This document shows, in pieces, positions 33,386-42,627 of a stretch of DNA of 64,000 nt (position 1 is the first letter of the stretch; each line of letters begins with the position of its first letter). This stretch comes from Rossellomorea sp036867415 (lineage in GTDB: Bacteria; Bacillota; Bacilli; Bacillales; Bacillaceae_B), in NCBI RefSeq assembly GCF_036867415.1, contig NZ_JBAJHU010000010.1, positions 62,001 to 126,000 on the forward strand, in the 5' to 3' direction. The notes below the pieces were generated by a model, which ran no database searches, was not told the origin of the DNA, and saw only the letters and a program-made list of their open reading frames with translations. Made by a program: the position numbers and the translations under genes.

Positions 33386-33392
33386 GGGACAC

Positions 33393-33413
33393 CGGGACAG
33401 GTCCATTGTCCCG
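33393..33413. terminator. Hairpin after the nitroreductase gene (CGGGACA stem)
   Basis: CGGGACA pairs with TGTCCCG across GGTCCAT. The T-run is poor. The same CGGGACA/TGTCCCG stem recurs at 47252-47280. Confidence 0.55.
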
Positions 33414-33465
33414 CTTCATTTAAGATTTCGTCCGCCACAAACTAAAGCAGAAATGAGGAACTACA

Positions 33466-33762
33466 ATGATCATCATTCACGCACATTTTCAAATCAATCC
33501 GGAAAAAGAAGCGGAATTCCTTGAGGAAATGCACCCGCTCGTTGAAGCATCAAGAGCCGAAGATGGCAATATCTCTTATGACCTGATGAAAGCAACCGAT
33601 AAAGAACACGCATATACAATGGTGGAAATATGGAGAGACCCGGCTGCTGTCGAAACACATAACACCAGCAGCCACTTCACTTCATTTGCCGGCAGAGCCC
33701 CTGAGTATATGGCTGCACCGATTGATGTGCAGATCTTTGAAGGAAGTAAAGTGAAAAGATAA
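33466..33762 (+). CDS. Antibiotic biosynthesis monooxygenase (ABM) domain protein
   Basis: A 98-aa single ABM (ferredoxin-like) domain: IIIHAHFQINPEKEAEFLEE, SRAEDGNISYDL, and the HNTSSHFTSF segment. Such small proteins oxidise quinol-like substrates without cofactor or degrade heme; here the quinone-oriented neighbourhood (nitroreductase, MarR) favours the first. It may be read through from the upstream operon. ATG 33466 follows GAGGAAC. Confidence 0.82.
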   Translation: MIIIHAHFQINPEKEAEFLEEMHPLVEASRAEDGNISYDLMKATDKEHAYTMVEIWRDPAAVETHNTSSHFTSFAGRAPEYMAAPIDVQIFEGSKVKR

Positions 33763-33822
33763 GTCATTTGATATTCTGACCTTTTTCACAAAAATTTCCT
33801 TCTGCATCTATTGAGCAGACCT

Positions 33823-33847
33823 GTTTAAAAAAACCTGCTGAGGGTAT
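33823..33847 (+). promoter_or_regulatory. Sigma-B promoter of the yflT-like gene
   Basis: GTTTAA (33823-33828), 13-bp spacer, GGGTAT (33842-33847): exact matches to both sigma-B consensus hexamers. Confidence 0.88.
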
Positions 33848-33872
33848 TTATGCTTCTAAGGAGGCGATTCCA

Positions 33873-34214
33873 TTGAATCCTATATTTAAACTATTCCATA
33901 ATGACGAACATTTGAGTGAATCAATTGATAAACTTCGTAAAGATGGGGTCAGCGAGGATGACATTTACATGCTTGCCCATGATAATGACCATGACAGGCG
34001 TGCAAGAAAGAGCAACGATTCCAATAAAATCGGGGTAAGTGTCACAGGAATAGCCACCGCCACCAAGAATGTATTCAGGGGAAAATCCGATAAACTCATT
34101 TCAAAAATGAAGGAAATTGGGTTTGAACAGTCAAAAGCTCAAAAACTTGAAGAAGAATTAGACAAAGGAAAAACACTATTAGTTGTCAAAAATCAAGATA
34201 ACGTGGAATTTTAA
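33873..34214 (+). CDS. YflT/GSP17M-type general stress protein
   Basis: A 113-aa protein with the YflT-type N-terminus (HLSESIDKLRKDGVSEDDIY) and a basic middle (HDNDHDRRARKSNDSN) leading to a variable helical tail. B. subtilis yflT belongs to the sigma-B regulon, and here a perfect sigma-B promoter lies 26 bp before the TTG start at 33873 (AAGGAGG upstream). The molecular role of the family is not known. Confidence 0.85.
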   Translation: MNPIFKLFHNDEHLSESIDKLRKDGVSEDDIYMLAHDNDHDRRARKSNDSNKIGVSVTGIATATKNVFRGKSDKLISKMKEIGFEQSKAQKLEEELDKGKTLLVVKNQDNVEF

Positions 34215-34226
34215 CAATCAAAGGAC

Positions 34227-34272
34227 AAAAGACAACCCTTTTATTTTCAATATAATCGGGTTGTCTTTTTCT
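34227..34272 (+). terminator. Terminator of the yflT-like gene
   Basis: AAAAGACAACCC (34227-34238) pairs with GGGTTGTCTTTTT (34258-34270). Confidence 0.78.
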
Positions 34273-34412
34273 TGTAGGGAAAAAGGAACTTCACCTGTAC
34301 ACACGTCAAAGCGATGTTCATGGTTCACCCGCAAAACATTTTGAAACCTACCCCTCCCCTCATCCGTATATTAGACATACACAGAATAAGATCCTGGAAA
34401 GGGGAACATACA

Positions 34413-36095
34413 TTGGGTAATATATTTTTATTTTCAGTGATTGTCGGTTTGATCATGGCACTGCTAGTGGTCCCGGTCACTTTTACAAAAAAGAAGAAGG
34501 AAGGGAATGCGAATCCTTCCATTGCAGGTATGATTGGAGCCACGATGATCATTGCGGTCATCGGATCATTTATCTTCTATTACATGACGAACCTTGATCG
34601 AAACTTCACGTCGATGTGGATATTGTTCATTATCGCGGCAGGAGCCGGGGCTGCTTTTGCCACAGGTAAAGAACGCATGGTCAAAGGCGGATTATTCGCA
34701 GCCGGCCTGCTTATGGGAATCTACTTCCTGACTGCGTTCGTCTTCAACGCAGACGAAAAATATCAGTCGGCAAAAATGGACGTCCAAACAGAAATTGAAG
34801 CATTTGACGAAGAGAAAACACCTGCAAGCGTGCCGCCGCAGTTTGCCCGCAACAAGATGAAGAAGGCATTCGGGCAGGTGCCGAATACGAGTTACTATGA
34901 GCTCGGCAGCCTGCAGATCCAAAAGGTGAACGGTGAATATGTATATATTGCTCCCGTTGAGTTCTCCGGGTTCTTCAAATGGTTCAAGGGAGACGAAACA
35001 CCAGGATACTTCACCTTGAGCGCGACCGATTCATCAGCAAATCCGAAATTTATGAAAGAGTCGATGGCCTACACGCCTTCTTCTTACTTTAATAAGAATA
35101 TCGAGCGTCACATGCGGATGAATTATCCGAAGTACATTTTCAACGGTGATCCGCAGCTTGAAATCGATGACGAAGGCAAACCGTTCTACCTCCGCACCTA
35201 TGGAGAGTTCATCTCAGCCCGTAACGGCTTTGATGTGAAAGGGATCGTGATGGTCGATCCTCAGAATGGCGACACCAAGTCCTATAAACTGGACAACGTC
35301 CCTGATTTCATCGACGGAGCAGTCTCTCCTGAAACGGTCAGCCTGCAGAACAGTTATTTCGGTAATTACGTTCAAGGCTTCTGGAACAGCGTCTTCGGAA
35401 AATCCGAGGTGAAGCTGCCTTCCGACGAAGGAACCGAAGCCAATGTCAGCCCTATTTTCAATAAAGACGGCGAGATGTACTACTTCACTGACTTCACGTC
35501 TCCTAAAGAAGGCGTCGACTCGATGCTGGGGTACTCTCTCACCAATGCAAAAACAGGTGAAGCGACCTTCTACACAGGAAACCTGGAGGAATCATATATG
35601 GATTCACAAGGTGCCCTGCAGATCATCCAGAAGAAATTCATCGAGAAAAAATGGGACGGCGAAATGCCCGTACTTTACAACTTCTACGGTGAAGCAAGCT
35701 GGCTGACACCGGTGCTTGATGCCAACGGCTTCCTGCAGAACTACTTCATCGTATCTGCTGCCAACCCTGAAATCTCGGCCTACGCCGACACGCCGAATCA
35801 GGCACTCAAAAAATATAAAACCGCCCTCCAAAAAGGCGGCGGGACAGTCGACGGCAGCTCCAAAGCTGAAGAAAAACAAACAACGGGAACCGTCGTCCGC
35901 GTATACAAAGAAAAAATCGGTGACTACACCACCGTCTCCTTCCTGCTTGATAATGGCAGCAACTATCTTGTATCATCCGAAATCAGCCCGCTTGCCATCT
36001 ATCTGAAGGAAAACGATAAAGTCAACATTACATTCATGGATACCGGAGAAAGCTTCCTGCCTGTGAAAGAACTGAAGATTGAGGGATTGGAATAA
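34413..36095 (+). CDS. Large membrane protein of unknown function
   Basis: A 560-aa protein. The start is TTG at 34413 with AAAGGGG upstream; the frame extends 33 codons further without a ribosome site. Residues 1-105 hold four transmembrane helices (IFLFSVIVGLIMALLVV first). The remaining 450 residues form a large soluble part, apparently outside, with Tyr/Phe-rich beta segments. The last 80 residues (TGTVVRVYKEKIGDYTTVSF onwards) resemble an OB-like beta barrel. I do not recognise the family. Monocistronic, between two terminators. Confidence 0.75.
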   Translation: MGNIFLFSVIVGLIMALLVVPVTFTKKKKEGNANPSIAGMIGATMIIAVIGSFIFYYMTNLDRNFTSMWILFIIAAGAGAAFATGKERMVKGGLFAAGLLMGIYFLTAFVFNADEKYQSAKMDVQTEIEAFDEEKTPASVPPQFARNKMKKAFGQVPNTSYYELGSLQIQKVNGEYVYIAPVEFSGFFKWFKGDETPGYFTLSATDSSANPKFMKESMAYTPSSYFNKNIERHMRMNYPKYIFNGDPQLEIDDEGKPFYLRTYGEFISARNGFDVKGIVMVDPQNGDTKSYKLDNVPDFIDGAVSPETVSLQNSYFGNYVQGFWNSVFGKSEVKLPSDEGTEANVSPIFNKDGEMYYFTDFTSPKEGVDSMLGYSLTNAKTGEATFYTGNLEESYMDSQGALQIIQKKFIEKKWDGEMPVLYNFYGEASWLTPVLDANGFLQNYFIVSAANPEISAYADTPNQALKKYKTALQKGGGTVDGSSKAEEKQTTGTVVRVYKEKIGDYTTVSFLLDNGSNYLVSSEISPLAIYLKENDKVNITFMDTGESFLPVKELKIEGLE

Positions 36096-36101
36096 TAAGA
36101 G

Positions 36102-36134
36102 AGGACGAAACCCGTTTGGGGTTTCGTCCTTTTT
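36102..36134. terminator. Bidirectional terminator, AGGACGAAACCC stem
   Basis: AGGACGAAACCC (36102-36113) pairs with GGGTTTCGTCCT (36119-36130), followed by TTTT, between convergent genes. Confidence 0.82.
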
Positions 36135-37002
36135 AATGGGATGAGTCCAGGAATACTTTCAGTTCATCAAGGTCGAATGAATTACTCCAGTGGACATAAT
36201 GTCCGCTATTCAAAGAACGATAAATAACCGAATCTGTTTTTCTTTTCATTTTTCTAATCGCTTTACGGGTGGAGATGAATTCTTTTTTGTCGATTCCTTC
36301 AAATGTTCCGTATACCAGATAAACTGGTGCTTCCACCTGCCCCAGCAATCCGGGAAGATTCAAATTATAGTAACCAAACATAAGGTTCAACGCTTCTACT
36401 GAAAACATCGGCTGAGACTTCAATGCAGTCCTTACATAAGTTGTATCAGGAATCGAGAAACGTTGGCAAAACTGCTCCGCTTCTTCATCAAAATTCTTGC
36501 TTTCAGGATCATCTTCCATTGAAAATAATCGCTCAACTCTTTTTAACAAATGACGTCCAAACAACCTTACGCACACATTCAGAAAAGGAAACACATAGGC
36601 AAACGCTCCAAATTCTGAAACAGGAACCCTCGGAAACCGCTTATGCCCTTGATCAAGAAGGATGAGCCTGTTCACTCTTTCAGGATAGTGTACTGCGAAA
36701 TTCAACAGGATGGCGCCGCCCATTGAATGGCCTATGAGAATCACTGTTTCGATTCCTTCCTGATCCAAATATCCTTTCACCCACTTTGCCATTTCCAGCG
36801 GAGTTGCCGTCCCTTCTATCCCCTTACTTCTCCCAAATCCGGGAAGATCAATCATATGAGTCTCATAGCCACACCCCAAATACTCAGCGATATTCAGACC
36901 TTCATTACCGGAAAATCCGCCCGCAGGAAGAAAGATAATCGATTTCCCTTGACCTGTCTTTTGTACATAATAGTGATCGGCAATAGTGTCGATTTCCTTC
37001 AC
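36133..37002 (-). CDS. Alpha/beta-fold hydrolase
   Basis: A 289-aa hydrolase with the nucleophile elbow GHSMGG (about residue 92), the oxyanion loop FLPAGGFSGN near residue 25, an acid in VYGTFEGIDKKEF, and the catalytic His in NSGHYVHW. Family ranges over esterases, haloperoxidases and C-C hydrolases; the substrate is unknown. Its GTG overlaps the TGA of the upstream DJ-1-like gene, so the two form a coupled unit. Confidence 0.85.
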   Translation of the reverse strand: MKEIDTIADHYYVQKTGQGKSIIFLPAGGFSGNEGLNIAEYLGCGYETHMIDLPGFGRSKGIEGTATPLEMAKWVKGYLDQEGIETVILIGHSMGGAILLNFAVHYPERVNRLILLDQGHKRFPRVPVSEFGAFAYVFPFLNVCVRLFGRHLLKRVERLFSMEDDPESKNFDEEAEQFCQRFSIPDTTYVRTALKSQPMFSVEALNLMFGYYNLNLPGLLGQVEAPVYLVYGTFEGIDKKEFISTRKAIRKMKRKTDSVIYRSLNSGHYVHWSNSFDLDELKVFLDSSH

Positions 37003-37555
37003 TCCATTTCTTCATCCGAACTTTCATACCACTTCTCATCAAACGTAAGCCCCAATGCATTTCCCAATGCTTGACCAAATCGCACGAATCCCCTCCCCTT
37101 AGCAGTAATAAACTTTCCATCCTGCACGACCGTTTCTTCAGAATAATTCTCACTTTCAAAAACACAAGTTTTCCTGAGGTCAGCTTCAAGCATCCCGACC
37201 GTATATTTTCTCCCTTTTAAAAGTCCTGCTTTTGCAAGAAGAAACGGAGAACTCGAAATACTTGCGATGACTGACAGCTTACTTTCTATTTCCTTTAAAA
37301 ATGTAAATAAACTCTCTTCATCTGCTAGTTTCATAACATCCATGCAGCCTGTTAAAACAAGACTATCAATCTCTTTCTTATTCAATTTATCAATGGTAAC
37401 GTCAGGAATACAGGTCAGTCCGGACTCACCCCTGATCGTACATGTACTCAATCCCACTGTAACTACCTGCTTTCCACCCGCATCAGAATCGACAAGGCGA
37501 CACTCAGTTCATATTCACTAAATTGCGGATAGAGCAATATGTCCATTTTTTTCAC
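36999..37555 (-). pseudogene. DJ-1/PfpI family gene split by a frameshift
   Basis: The long C-terminal frame (36999-37457) encodes the DJ-1/PfpI core (IDSLVLTGCMDVMKLAD, then IASISSSPFLLAKAGLLKG, where the nucleophile Cys position is Ser). The N-terminal beta strand lies upstream in another frame: from GTG 37555 (AGGGTGAAGCA upstream) it reads KKMDILLYPQFSEYELSVAL and stops at TAG 37463. Near 37480 the frames join as SDAGGKQVVTVGLS. One indel would restore a full-length protein of about 185 aa, so this is a recent mutation or a sequence error. Confidence 0.75.
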
Positions 37556-37859
37556 TGCTTCACCCTTCTCTCTCCTTCAATCCCTCCAGCAGCTCAATCA
37601 CTCTTTCATTCTACTCGATCATTTTATCGTTCTGCTTCCTGATTCTTGTAAAATCAAAAGAAAAAATCAATAAAAATAAAATAATGACAAATCCCATATC
37701 CGGTCCCCCAATTAATGTTCAAATCTACCTCCAATATTAACATAAATATCCAAATTTCTCCCAACAAATAATGCAATTCACTCTACCCACTTACAGTATA
37801 AAGGGACAGTCTATTAGTACCAAGGTTGGACATTTAAATGGATTTCCTCCCTGTTCTTT

Positions 37860-37885
37860 GTTTACTTCACCGCAGTTAGTGGTAT
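37860..37885 (+). promoter_or_regulatory. Probable sigma-B promoter of the pyruvate oxidase operon
   Basis: GTTTAC (37860-37865), 14-bp spacer, TGGTAT (37880-37885): each hexamer is one base off consensus. It lies 36 bp before the ydaP-like start; B. subtilis ydaP is a sigma-B gene. Between 37556 and 37859 I see no gene, only AT-rich sequence. Confidence 0.65.
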
Positions 37886-37921
37886 CGGAATAGAATAATG
37901 AGTTTTTGGAGGGTGATAGAA

Positions 37922-39643
37922 ATGAGTGAGAACTTAGCAGGGCATTTAGCTGCAGGGGTAATGGAGGAATGGGATATCCGCCATCTCTTTGGCTTGCCCG
38001 GGGATTCTATTAATCATTTTGTCGACAATCTGCGAAGTGAGAAGGAGCAAATCGAGTTCATTCAAGTCAGACATGAGGAAGTCGCCGCACTCGCCGCCTC
38101 TTCTTATGCGAAGCTGACCGGCAAGATAGGAGTCTGCTTATCTATCGGAGGACCGGGTGCGATCCACCTGCTTAACGGATTATATGATGCAAAAGCTGAC
38201 GGAGCGCCGGTGCTCGTTCTCGCCGGTCAGGTGGAAAGCTCCAAGATTGGGGAGGATTCGTTTCAGGAGGTGCATCTTGAGCGTTTGTTCGAAGATGTTT
38301 CCGTATTTAATGCGCGCGTGTCTTCGCCTGACTCTTTTCCCGATCTGTTAAACCAGGCAATACGGACTGCCTATGCCAGAAAAGGTGTTTCTGTGCTCGT
38401 CATTCCCGATGATATGCCTGCACAAAAAATCAAAGACAAGGTCCGCAACACTTCGAGCGTTTCATCCATCGCAAAGCCGGCACCGTTCCTCGATGATATT
38501 CAAACCGGACTTCAATACCTGCATGATGCTAAACGTCCAGTCATCCTTGCAGGGACGGGAGCGAAGGGTGCTGTGGATGAACTGGAGGAATTCGCGGACA
38601 GACTCGCTGCCCCCATCATCTTCACTCTACCCGCAAAAGGGACACTGCCTGATGAACATCCGCTGAATCTCGGTCAGCTCGGGCAGATCGGGACCAAACC
38701 AGCCTATGAAGCCATGGAAGAAACAGATCTGCTCATTATGATCGGGACGTCTTTTCCTTATCGGGAATTCCTGCCGGATAATGCAAAGGCTGTCCAAATC
38801 GATGCAGATTCTGCTCAAATCGGAAAAAGATATCCTGTATCGGCAGGGATTGCAGGTGACTCCAAACTTGTACTTCAGGAATGGAACAAGGCAATCGTAC
38901 GCAGGGAAGACCGCTCCTTTTTAAAAGAATGCCAGATCAATATGAAGAACTGGTGGAAGCATGTAGAAAAGGATGAAGTCGAAGTCACTACACCGATCAA
39001 GCCGCCCCAGGTTATCCCGATGATCCAGAAGATCGCCAATGACGATGCCACCCTGTCTGTCGATGTCGGAAATGTAACAGTCTGGACGGCTCGCCATTTC
39101 CGGATCACACATCAGAAATTCATCATCTCCAGCTGGATGGCTACGATGGGCTGCGGACTTCCGGGAGCAATTGCCAGTGCCATTGCCTGTCCTGAACGCC
39201 AGGCTATCGCTGTATGCGGGGATGGCGGTTTCACCATGGTGATGCACGATTTTGTGACTGCCGTCAAATACAAACTGCCGATCATCGTCGTCATCCTCAA
39301 TAACAGAAAGATCGGGATGATCAAGTATGAACAACAAGAAATCGGGCACCTCGAATATGAGACGGACCTTCAGGATATCGATTTCGCACAGTTCGCGAAA
39401 TCCTGCGGCGGGGAAGGCTACCGGGTCATCAAACATGAAGATCTGGAACCGGCTTTTGATATGGCTGCGAAATCCAATAAACCGGTCATTCTTGATGTAC
39501 AGATTGAAGACCAGCCTCCACTGCCCGGAAAGATCACCTTTGATCAGGCATCAGGCTACTCCAAGTATGTGATGAAAAAATTCTTCAAAGAACATGAAGT
39601 TGAAATGCCTCCGCTGCGCAAAGCGTTAAAACGGCTGTTTTAA
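37922..39643 (+). CDS. ydaP: Thiamine-diphosphate pyruvate oxidase (YdaP-like)
   Basis: A 573-aa ThDP-dependent enzyme of the pyruvate oxidase/acetolactate synthase class. The start ATG 37922 follows GGAGGGTG. It has the N-terminal Pyr domain with catalytic Glu in VRHEEVAALAA, the central FAD/domain II region, and the ThDP motif GDGGFTMVMHDF..ILNN. It is most similar in layout to B. subtilis YdaP and to E. coli PoxB, which oxidise pyruvate to acetate and CO2 and pass electrons to quinone. It leads a six-gene operon with a complete cytochrome oxidase, 11 bp upstream of subunit II. Confidence 0.88.
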   Translation: MSENLAGHLAAGVMEEWDIRHLFGLPGDSINHFVDNLRSEKEQIEFIQVRHEEVAALAASSYAKLTGKIGVCLSIGGPGAIHLLNGLYDAKADGAPVLVLAGQVESSKIGEDSFQEVHLERLFEDVSVFNARVSSPDSFPDLLNQAIRTAYARKGVSVLVIPDDMPAQKIKDKVRNTSSVSSIAKPAPFLDDIQTGLQYLHDAKRPVILAGTGAKGAVDELEEFADRLAAPIIFTLPAKGTLPDEHPLNLGQLGQIGTKPAYEAMEETDLLIMIGTSFPYREFLPDNAKAVQIDADSAQIGKRYPVSAGIAGDSKLVLQEWNKAIVRREDRSFLKECQINMKNWWKHVEKDEVEVTTPIKPPQVIPMIQKIANDDATLSVDVGNVTVWTARHFRITHQKFIISSWMATMGCGLPGAIASAIACPERQAIAVCGDGGFTMVMHDFVTAVKYKLPIIVVILNNRKIGMIKYEQQEIGHLEYETDLQDIDFAQFAKSCGGEGYRVIKHEDLEPAFDMAAKSNKPVILDVQIEDQPPLPGKITFDQASGYSKYVMKKFFKEHEVEMPPLRKALKRLF

Positions 39644-39654
39644 GGAGAGATCAC

Positions 39655-40650
39655 ATGAGACATCAACTGTATCCAGTCTTTTTTTTGACAGTCCTCTTGC
39701 TTTCGGGCTGCAAATCCCTTCAGGTCCTTGATACGAAAGGACCTGTTGCCAAGCTGCAGGAAAATCTGATCCTCTTGTCCACCGGGATCATGCTGCTTGT
39801 CTTTATCATCGTCTTTTCGATGTTTGTGATCTTTACGTGGAAATACAGGGAAACCCCTCAGCGCAGAGATATCATTCCGTCCTACGTGAAAGGGAATAAA
39901 AAACTTGAAATAGCGTGGACCGTGATCCCCATTGTTCTGTTATTGATCCTGGCAGTGCCAACCGTACAGGGGACCTTTTCGCTTGCAGACTCCCAGAAGG
40001 AACAGGACGGCAAAATGGAAATCACCGTCACCGGTCATCAGTACTGGTGGGAATTTGAATACAACGATCAAGGGGTCACATTATCCAATGAAGTATGGAT
40101 CCCAGTGGATACGCCGGTCGTATTCAACCTGAAATCAGATGATGTCATTCATTCTTTCTGGGTACCCAGGCTTGGCGGGAAAAAGGATTTAAATCCAGGC
40201 GGCACAAATCGATTGACCCTTCACGCCTCAGAAACCGGTGTATATGAAGGAAAATGCGCCGAGCTTTGCGGTGCCTCTCACTCGTTGATGAGATTCAAAG
40301 TCCATGCTGTCAGCAAAGAAAGATATGATCAGTGGATTAGCGAAAAGGCAGAGGGAACTGCACGTGAGACCGCAGCATCCGACTCTTATGAGAAAGGCAA
40401 GAAATTATTCACATCGAACTGCTTAAGCTGTCATGCTGCAGACTATACCGACAAAAGCGAAGGTCCCAACCTTGCCGGCATCGGCAGGAAGGAAATGATC
40501 GCCAGCGTCGTTCCTAACAATGAACAAAACATGAAAAAGTGGATAGAGGATCCGAAATCATTCAAGCCTGGTGCAGAAATGCCTGGATTTAAGGAACTTT
40601 CGGATGAAGAACTCGAAGCACTCAGCAACTATCTTTCACAATTAGAATAA
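39655..40650 (+). CDS. ctaC: Cytochrome caa3 oxidase subunit II with fused cytochrome c
   Basis: A 331-aa lipoprotein (lipobox LLSGC). Two transmembrane helices are followed by the CuA domain with complete ligands: His in DVIHSFWVP and CAELCGASHSLM (Cys, Cys, His, Met). The aromatic electron-entry patch GHQYWWEFEY is present. A C-terminal heme c domain holds CLSCH and a distal Met in EMPGF. This is the caa3 type, which accepts electrons through its own heme c. It is 11 bp from ydaP and 27 bp from subunit I. Probably a second, stress-linked copy rather than the housekeeping ctaCDEF, judged from context only. Confidence 0.93.
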   Translation: MRHQLYPVFFLTVLLLSGCKSLQVLDTKGPVAKLQENLILLSTGIMLLVFIIVFSMFVIFTWKYRETPQRRDIIPSYVKGNKKLEIAWTVIPIVLLLILAVPTVQGTFSLADSQKEQDGKMEITVTGHQYWWEFEYNDQGVTLSNEVWIPVDTPVVFNLKSDDVIHSFWVPRLGGKKDLNPGGTNRLTLHASETGVYEGKCAELCGASHSLMRFKVHAVSKERYDQWISEKAEGTARETAASDSYEKGKKLFTSNCLSCHAADYTDKSEGPNLAGIGRKEMIASVVPNNEQNMKKWIEDPKSFKPGAEMPGFKELSDEELEALSNYLSQLE

Positions 40651-40677
40651 TTTTTTGGTGAAAAGGAGGGTTCTCCA

Positions 40678-42627
40678 ATGGACATTAAATATACGATTTT
40701 CGGCAGGGAGTTTGTCTTTCCATCGGATATCATCGCTGCGGACCTGTCGATCTTGCTTATGGGAATATTAGCCGTATTTTTCTTGACCCGCTATAGAAAA
40801 TGGAAATATGCATGGGATTGGATGACCTCCACCCACCATACCAAAGTAGGAATCATGTACCTCGCTGCAGGCGGGGCATTTTTCCTGAGAGCTGGCCTGG
40901 ATGCCTTGATCATCCGCCTGCAGCTCGCACTCCCCGAGAATCAGTTCTGGGTCTTTCAGGGAGAAAAATACAACCAGATGATGACGACGCATGGAACCAC
41001 GATGATTTTCTTTGTGGCCATGCCTCTCTTGATCGGGTTGATGAATGTCGCCGTCCCTCTCCAAATCGGGGCGCGGGATCTTGCCTTCCCTTATGTGAAT
41101 CTGCTAAGCTTCTGGCTATTTCTGACAGGAGGAGCATTGGTGAACGTGAGCTTCGTTCTCGGAGGCTCCCCGTCTACAGGCTGGACTGCCTACTCCCCTT
41201 TGAGCCTGGATACGTTCAGCCCCGGACCCGGCCTTGATTATTATACGCTTGGCATACAGATTGCAGGGATCGGCACCATGCTGACAGCCATCAACTTTCT
41301 CGTTACGATCATCAGGAAGCGTGCGAAAGGGATGACGTTCATGAGGATGCCGCTCTTCACCTGGTCCTCTTTCGTCACGTCGATCCTGATTCTGTTTGCT
41401 TTTCCGGCGTTGACCATCGCCTTACTGCTGCTGATGATGGACCGCGTGTATGGCACGGCATTCCTAAGCGGGACAGACGGTAATCCATTGATTTGGCAGC
41501 ATTTATTCTGGATATTCGGACATCCTGAGGTCTACATATTGATCCTTCCTGCTTTCGGCATTTTTTCGGATGTCATCACGACCTTTTCACGAAAAAATTT
41601 ATTCGCCTATGGCGCTATGGTCTTCGCTCTTGTCCTGATCGGATTCCTCGGCTTCATGGTGTGGATCCACCATATGTTCACCGTTGGTCTCGGTCCGATT
41701 TCGAATGCCATTTTCGCACTGGCGACGATGTCGATCGCCGTCCCGACCGGCATTAAGATTTTCAACTGGCTGTTCACCATCCGCGGAGGGGTCGTCCGTT
41801 TCAAGACTGCCATGCTTTTTTCACTAGCTTTCATTCCTACTTTTTTAATCGGAGGCGCAACCGGTGTCATGCTTTCAGCCGCTCCTGCAGATTATCAATA
41901 CCACGACAGCTATTTTGTCGTCGGTCACTTTCATTATGTCATCGTGGGGGGAACCATTTTAGGAATCTTTGCCGGTGTCTATTACTGGTGGCCAAAGATG
42001 TTCGGCTTCTTATTGAACGAAGTACTGGGAAGATGGCATTTCTGGCTGTTCACCATCGGTTTCCACGTCACGTTCTTCCCGATGCATCTCATGGGGCTGA
42101 ACGGGATGCCGCGCCGGGTGTACACATATTTTGAAAGCGACGGACTCGGAAGCTTGAATTTAATCAGTACGATCGGTGCCTTCATCATGGCCGCCGCCGT
42201 CATGATCTTTCTATTTAATATCTACTGGAGTCTCCGGCACGGGGAGAAAGATACGACCGGTGACCCATGGGATGGACGTACGCTTGAATGGGCACTTCCA
42301 TCCCCTCCCCCCGACGGCAATTTCATCGATCGGCCGGTCGTCACGACAATCGATCAATTATGGAATGAAAAGAGGAACGGAAATGGACGTTTAAGAACCG
42401 TAAAAGAAGATGGCCCGATTTATTTATCCAAGCCCACGGCTCAGCCCGTGTTTCTGTCCGCCATCCTTTTCTGTTCTTCCTTCGGCTTCATTTTTTATCA
42501 GCCCCTCATTCAATGGGCCGGTGTAGTCGGAGTCGTGTGCATGTTGATCCTGAGGTCTTTCAAGGATGACAGCTGGAAGGCATACACCCGTTCTGAACTT
42601 CGCGATGAAAAGGAGGAGAAGTCATGA
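40678..42627 (+). CDS. ctaD: Cytochrome c oxidase subunit I
   Basis: A 649-aa heme-copper oxidase core with 12-14 transmembrane helices. Heme and copper ligands are visible: THG early (low-spin heme His), GHPEVYILILP (CuB His with cross-linked Tyr and the Glu of the D-channel), HHMF (CuB), and VVGHFHYV (heme a and a3 His). The K-channel Lys is in PTGIKIF. These make it an A-type proton-pumping oxidase. ATG 40678 follows AAAAGGAGGG; it overlaps subunit III by 4 bp. Confidence 0.95.
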   Translation: MDIKYTIFGREFVFPSDIIAADLSILLMGILAVFFLTRYRKWKYAWDWMTSTHHTKVGIMYLAAGGAFFLRAGLDALIIRLQLALPENQFWVFQGEKYNQMMTTHGTTMIFFVAMPLLIGLMNVAVPLQIGARDLAFPYVNLLSFWLFLTGGALVNVSFVLGGSPSTGWTAYSPLSLDTFSPGPGLDYYTLGIQIAGIGTMLTAINFLVTIIRKRAKGMTFMRMPLFTWSSFVTSILILFAFPALTIALLLLMMDRVYGTAFLSGTDGNPLIWQHLFWIFGHPEVYILILPAFGIFSDVITTFSRKNLFAYGAMVFALVLIGFLGFMVWIHHMFTVGLGPISNAIFALATMSIAVPTGIKIFNWLFTIRGGVVRFKTAMLFSLAFIPTFLIGGATGVMLSAAPADYQYHDSYFVVGHFHYVIVGGTILGIFAGVYYWWPKMFGFLLNEVLGRWHFWLFTIGFHVTFFPMHLMGLNGMPRRVYTYFESDGLGSLNLISTIGAFIMAAAVMIFLFNIYWSLRHGEKDTTGDPWDGRTLEWALPSPPPDGNFIDRPVVTTIDQLWNEKRNGNGRLRTVKEDGPIYLSKPTAQPVFLSAILFCSSFGFIFYQPLIQWAGVVGVVCMLILRSFKDDSWKAYTRSELRDEKEEKS

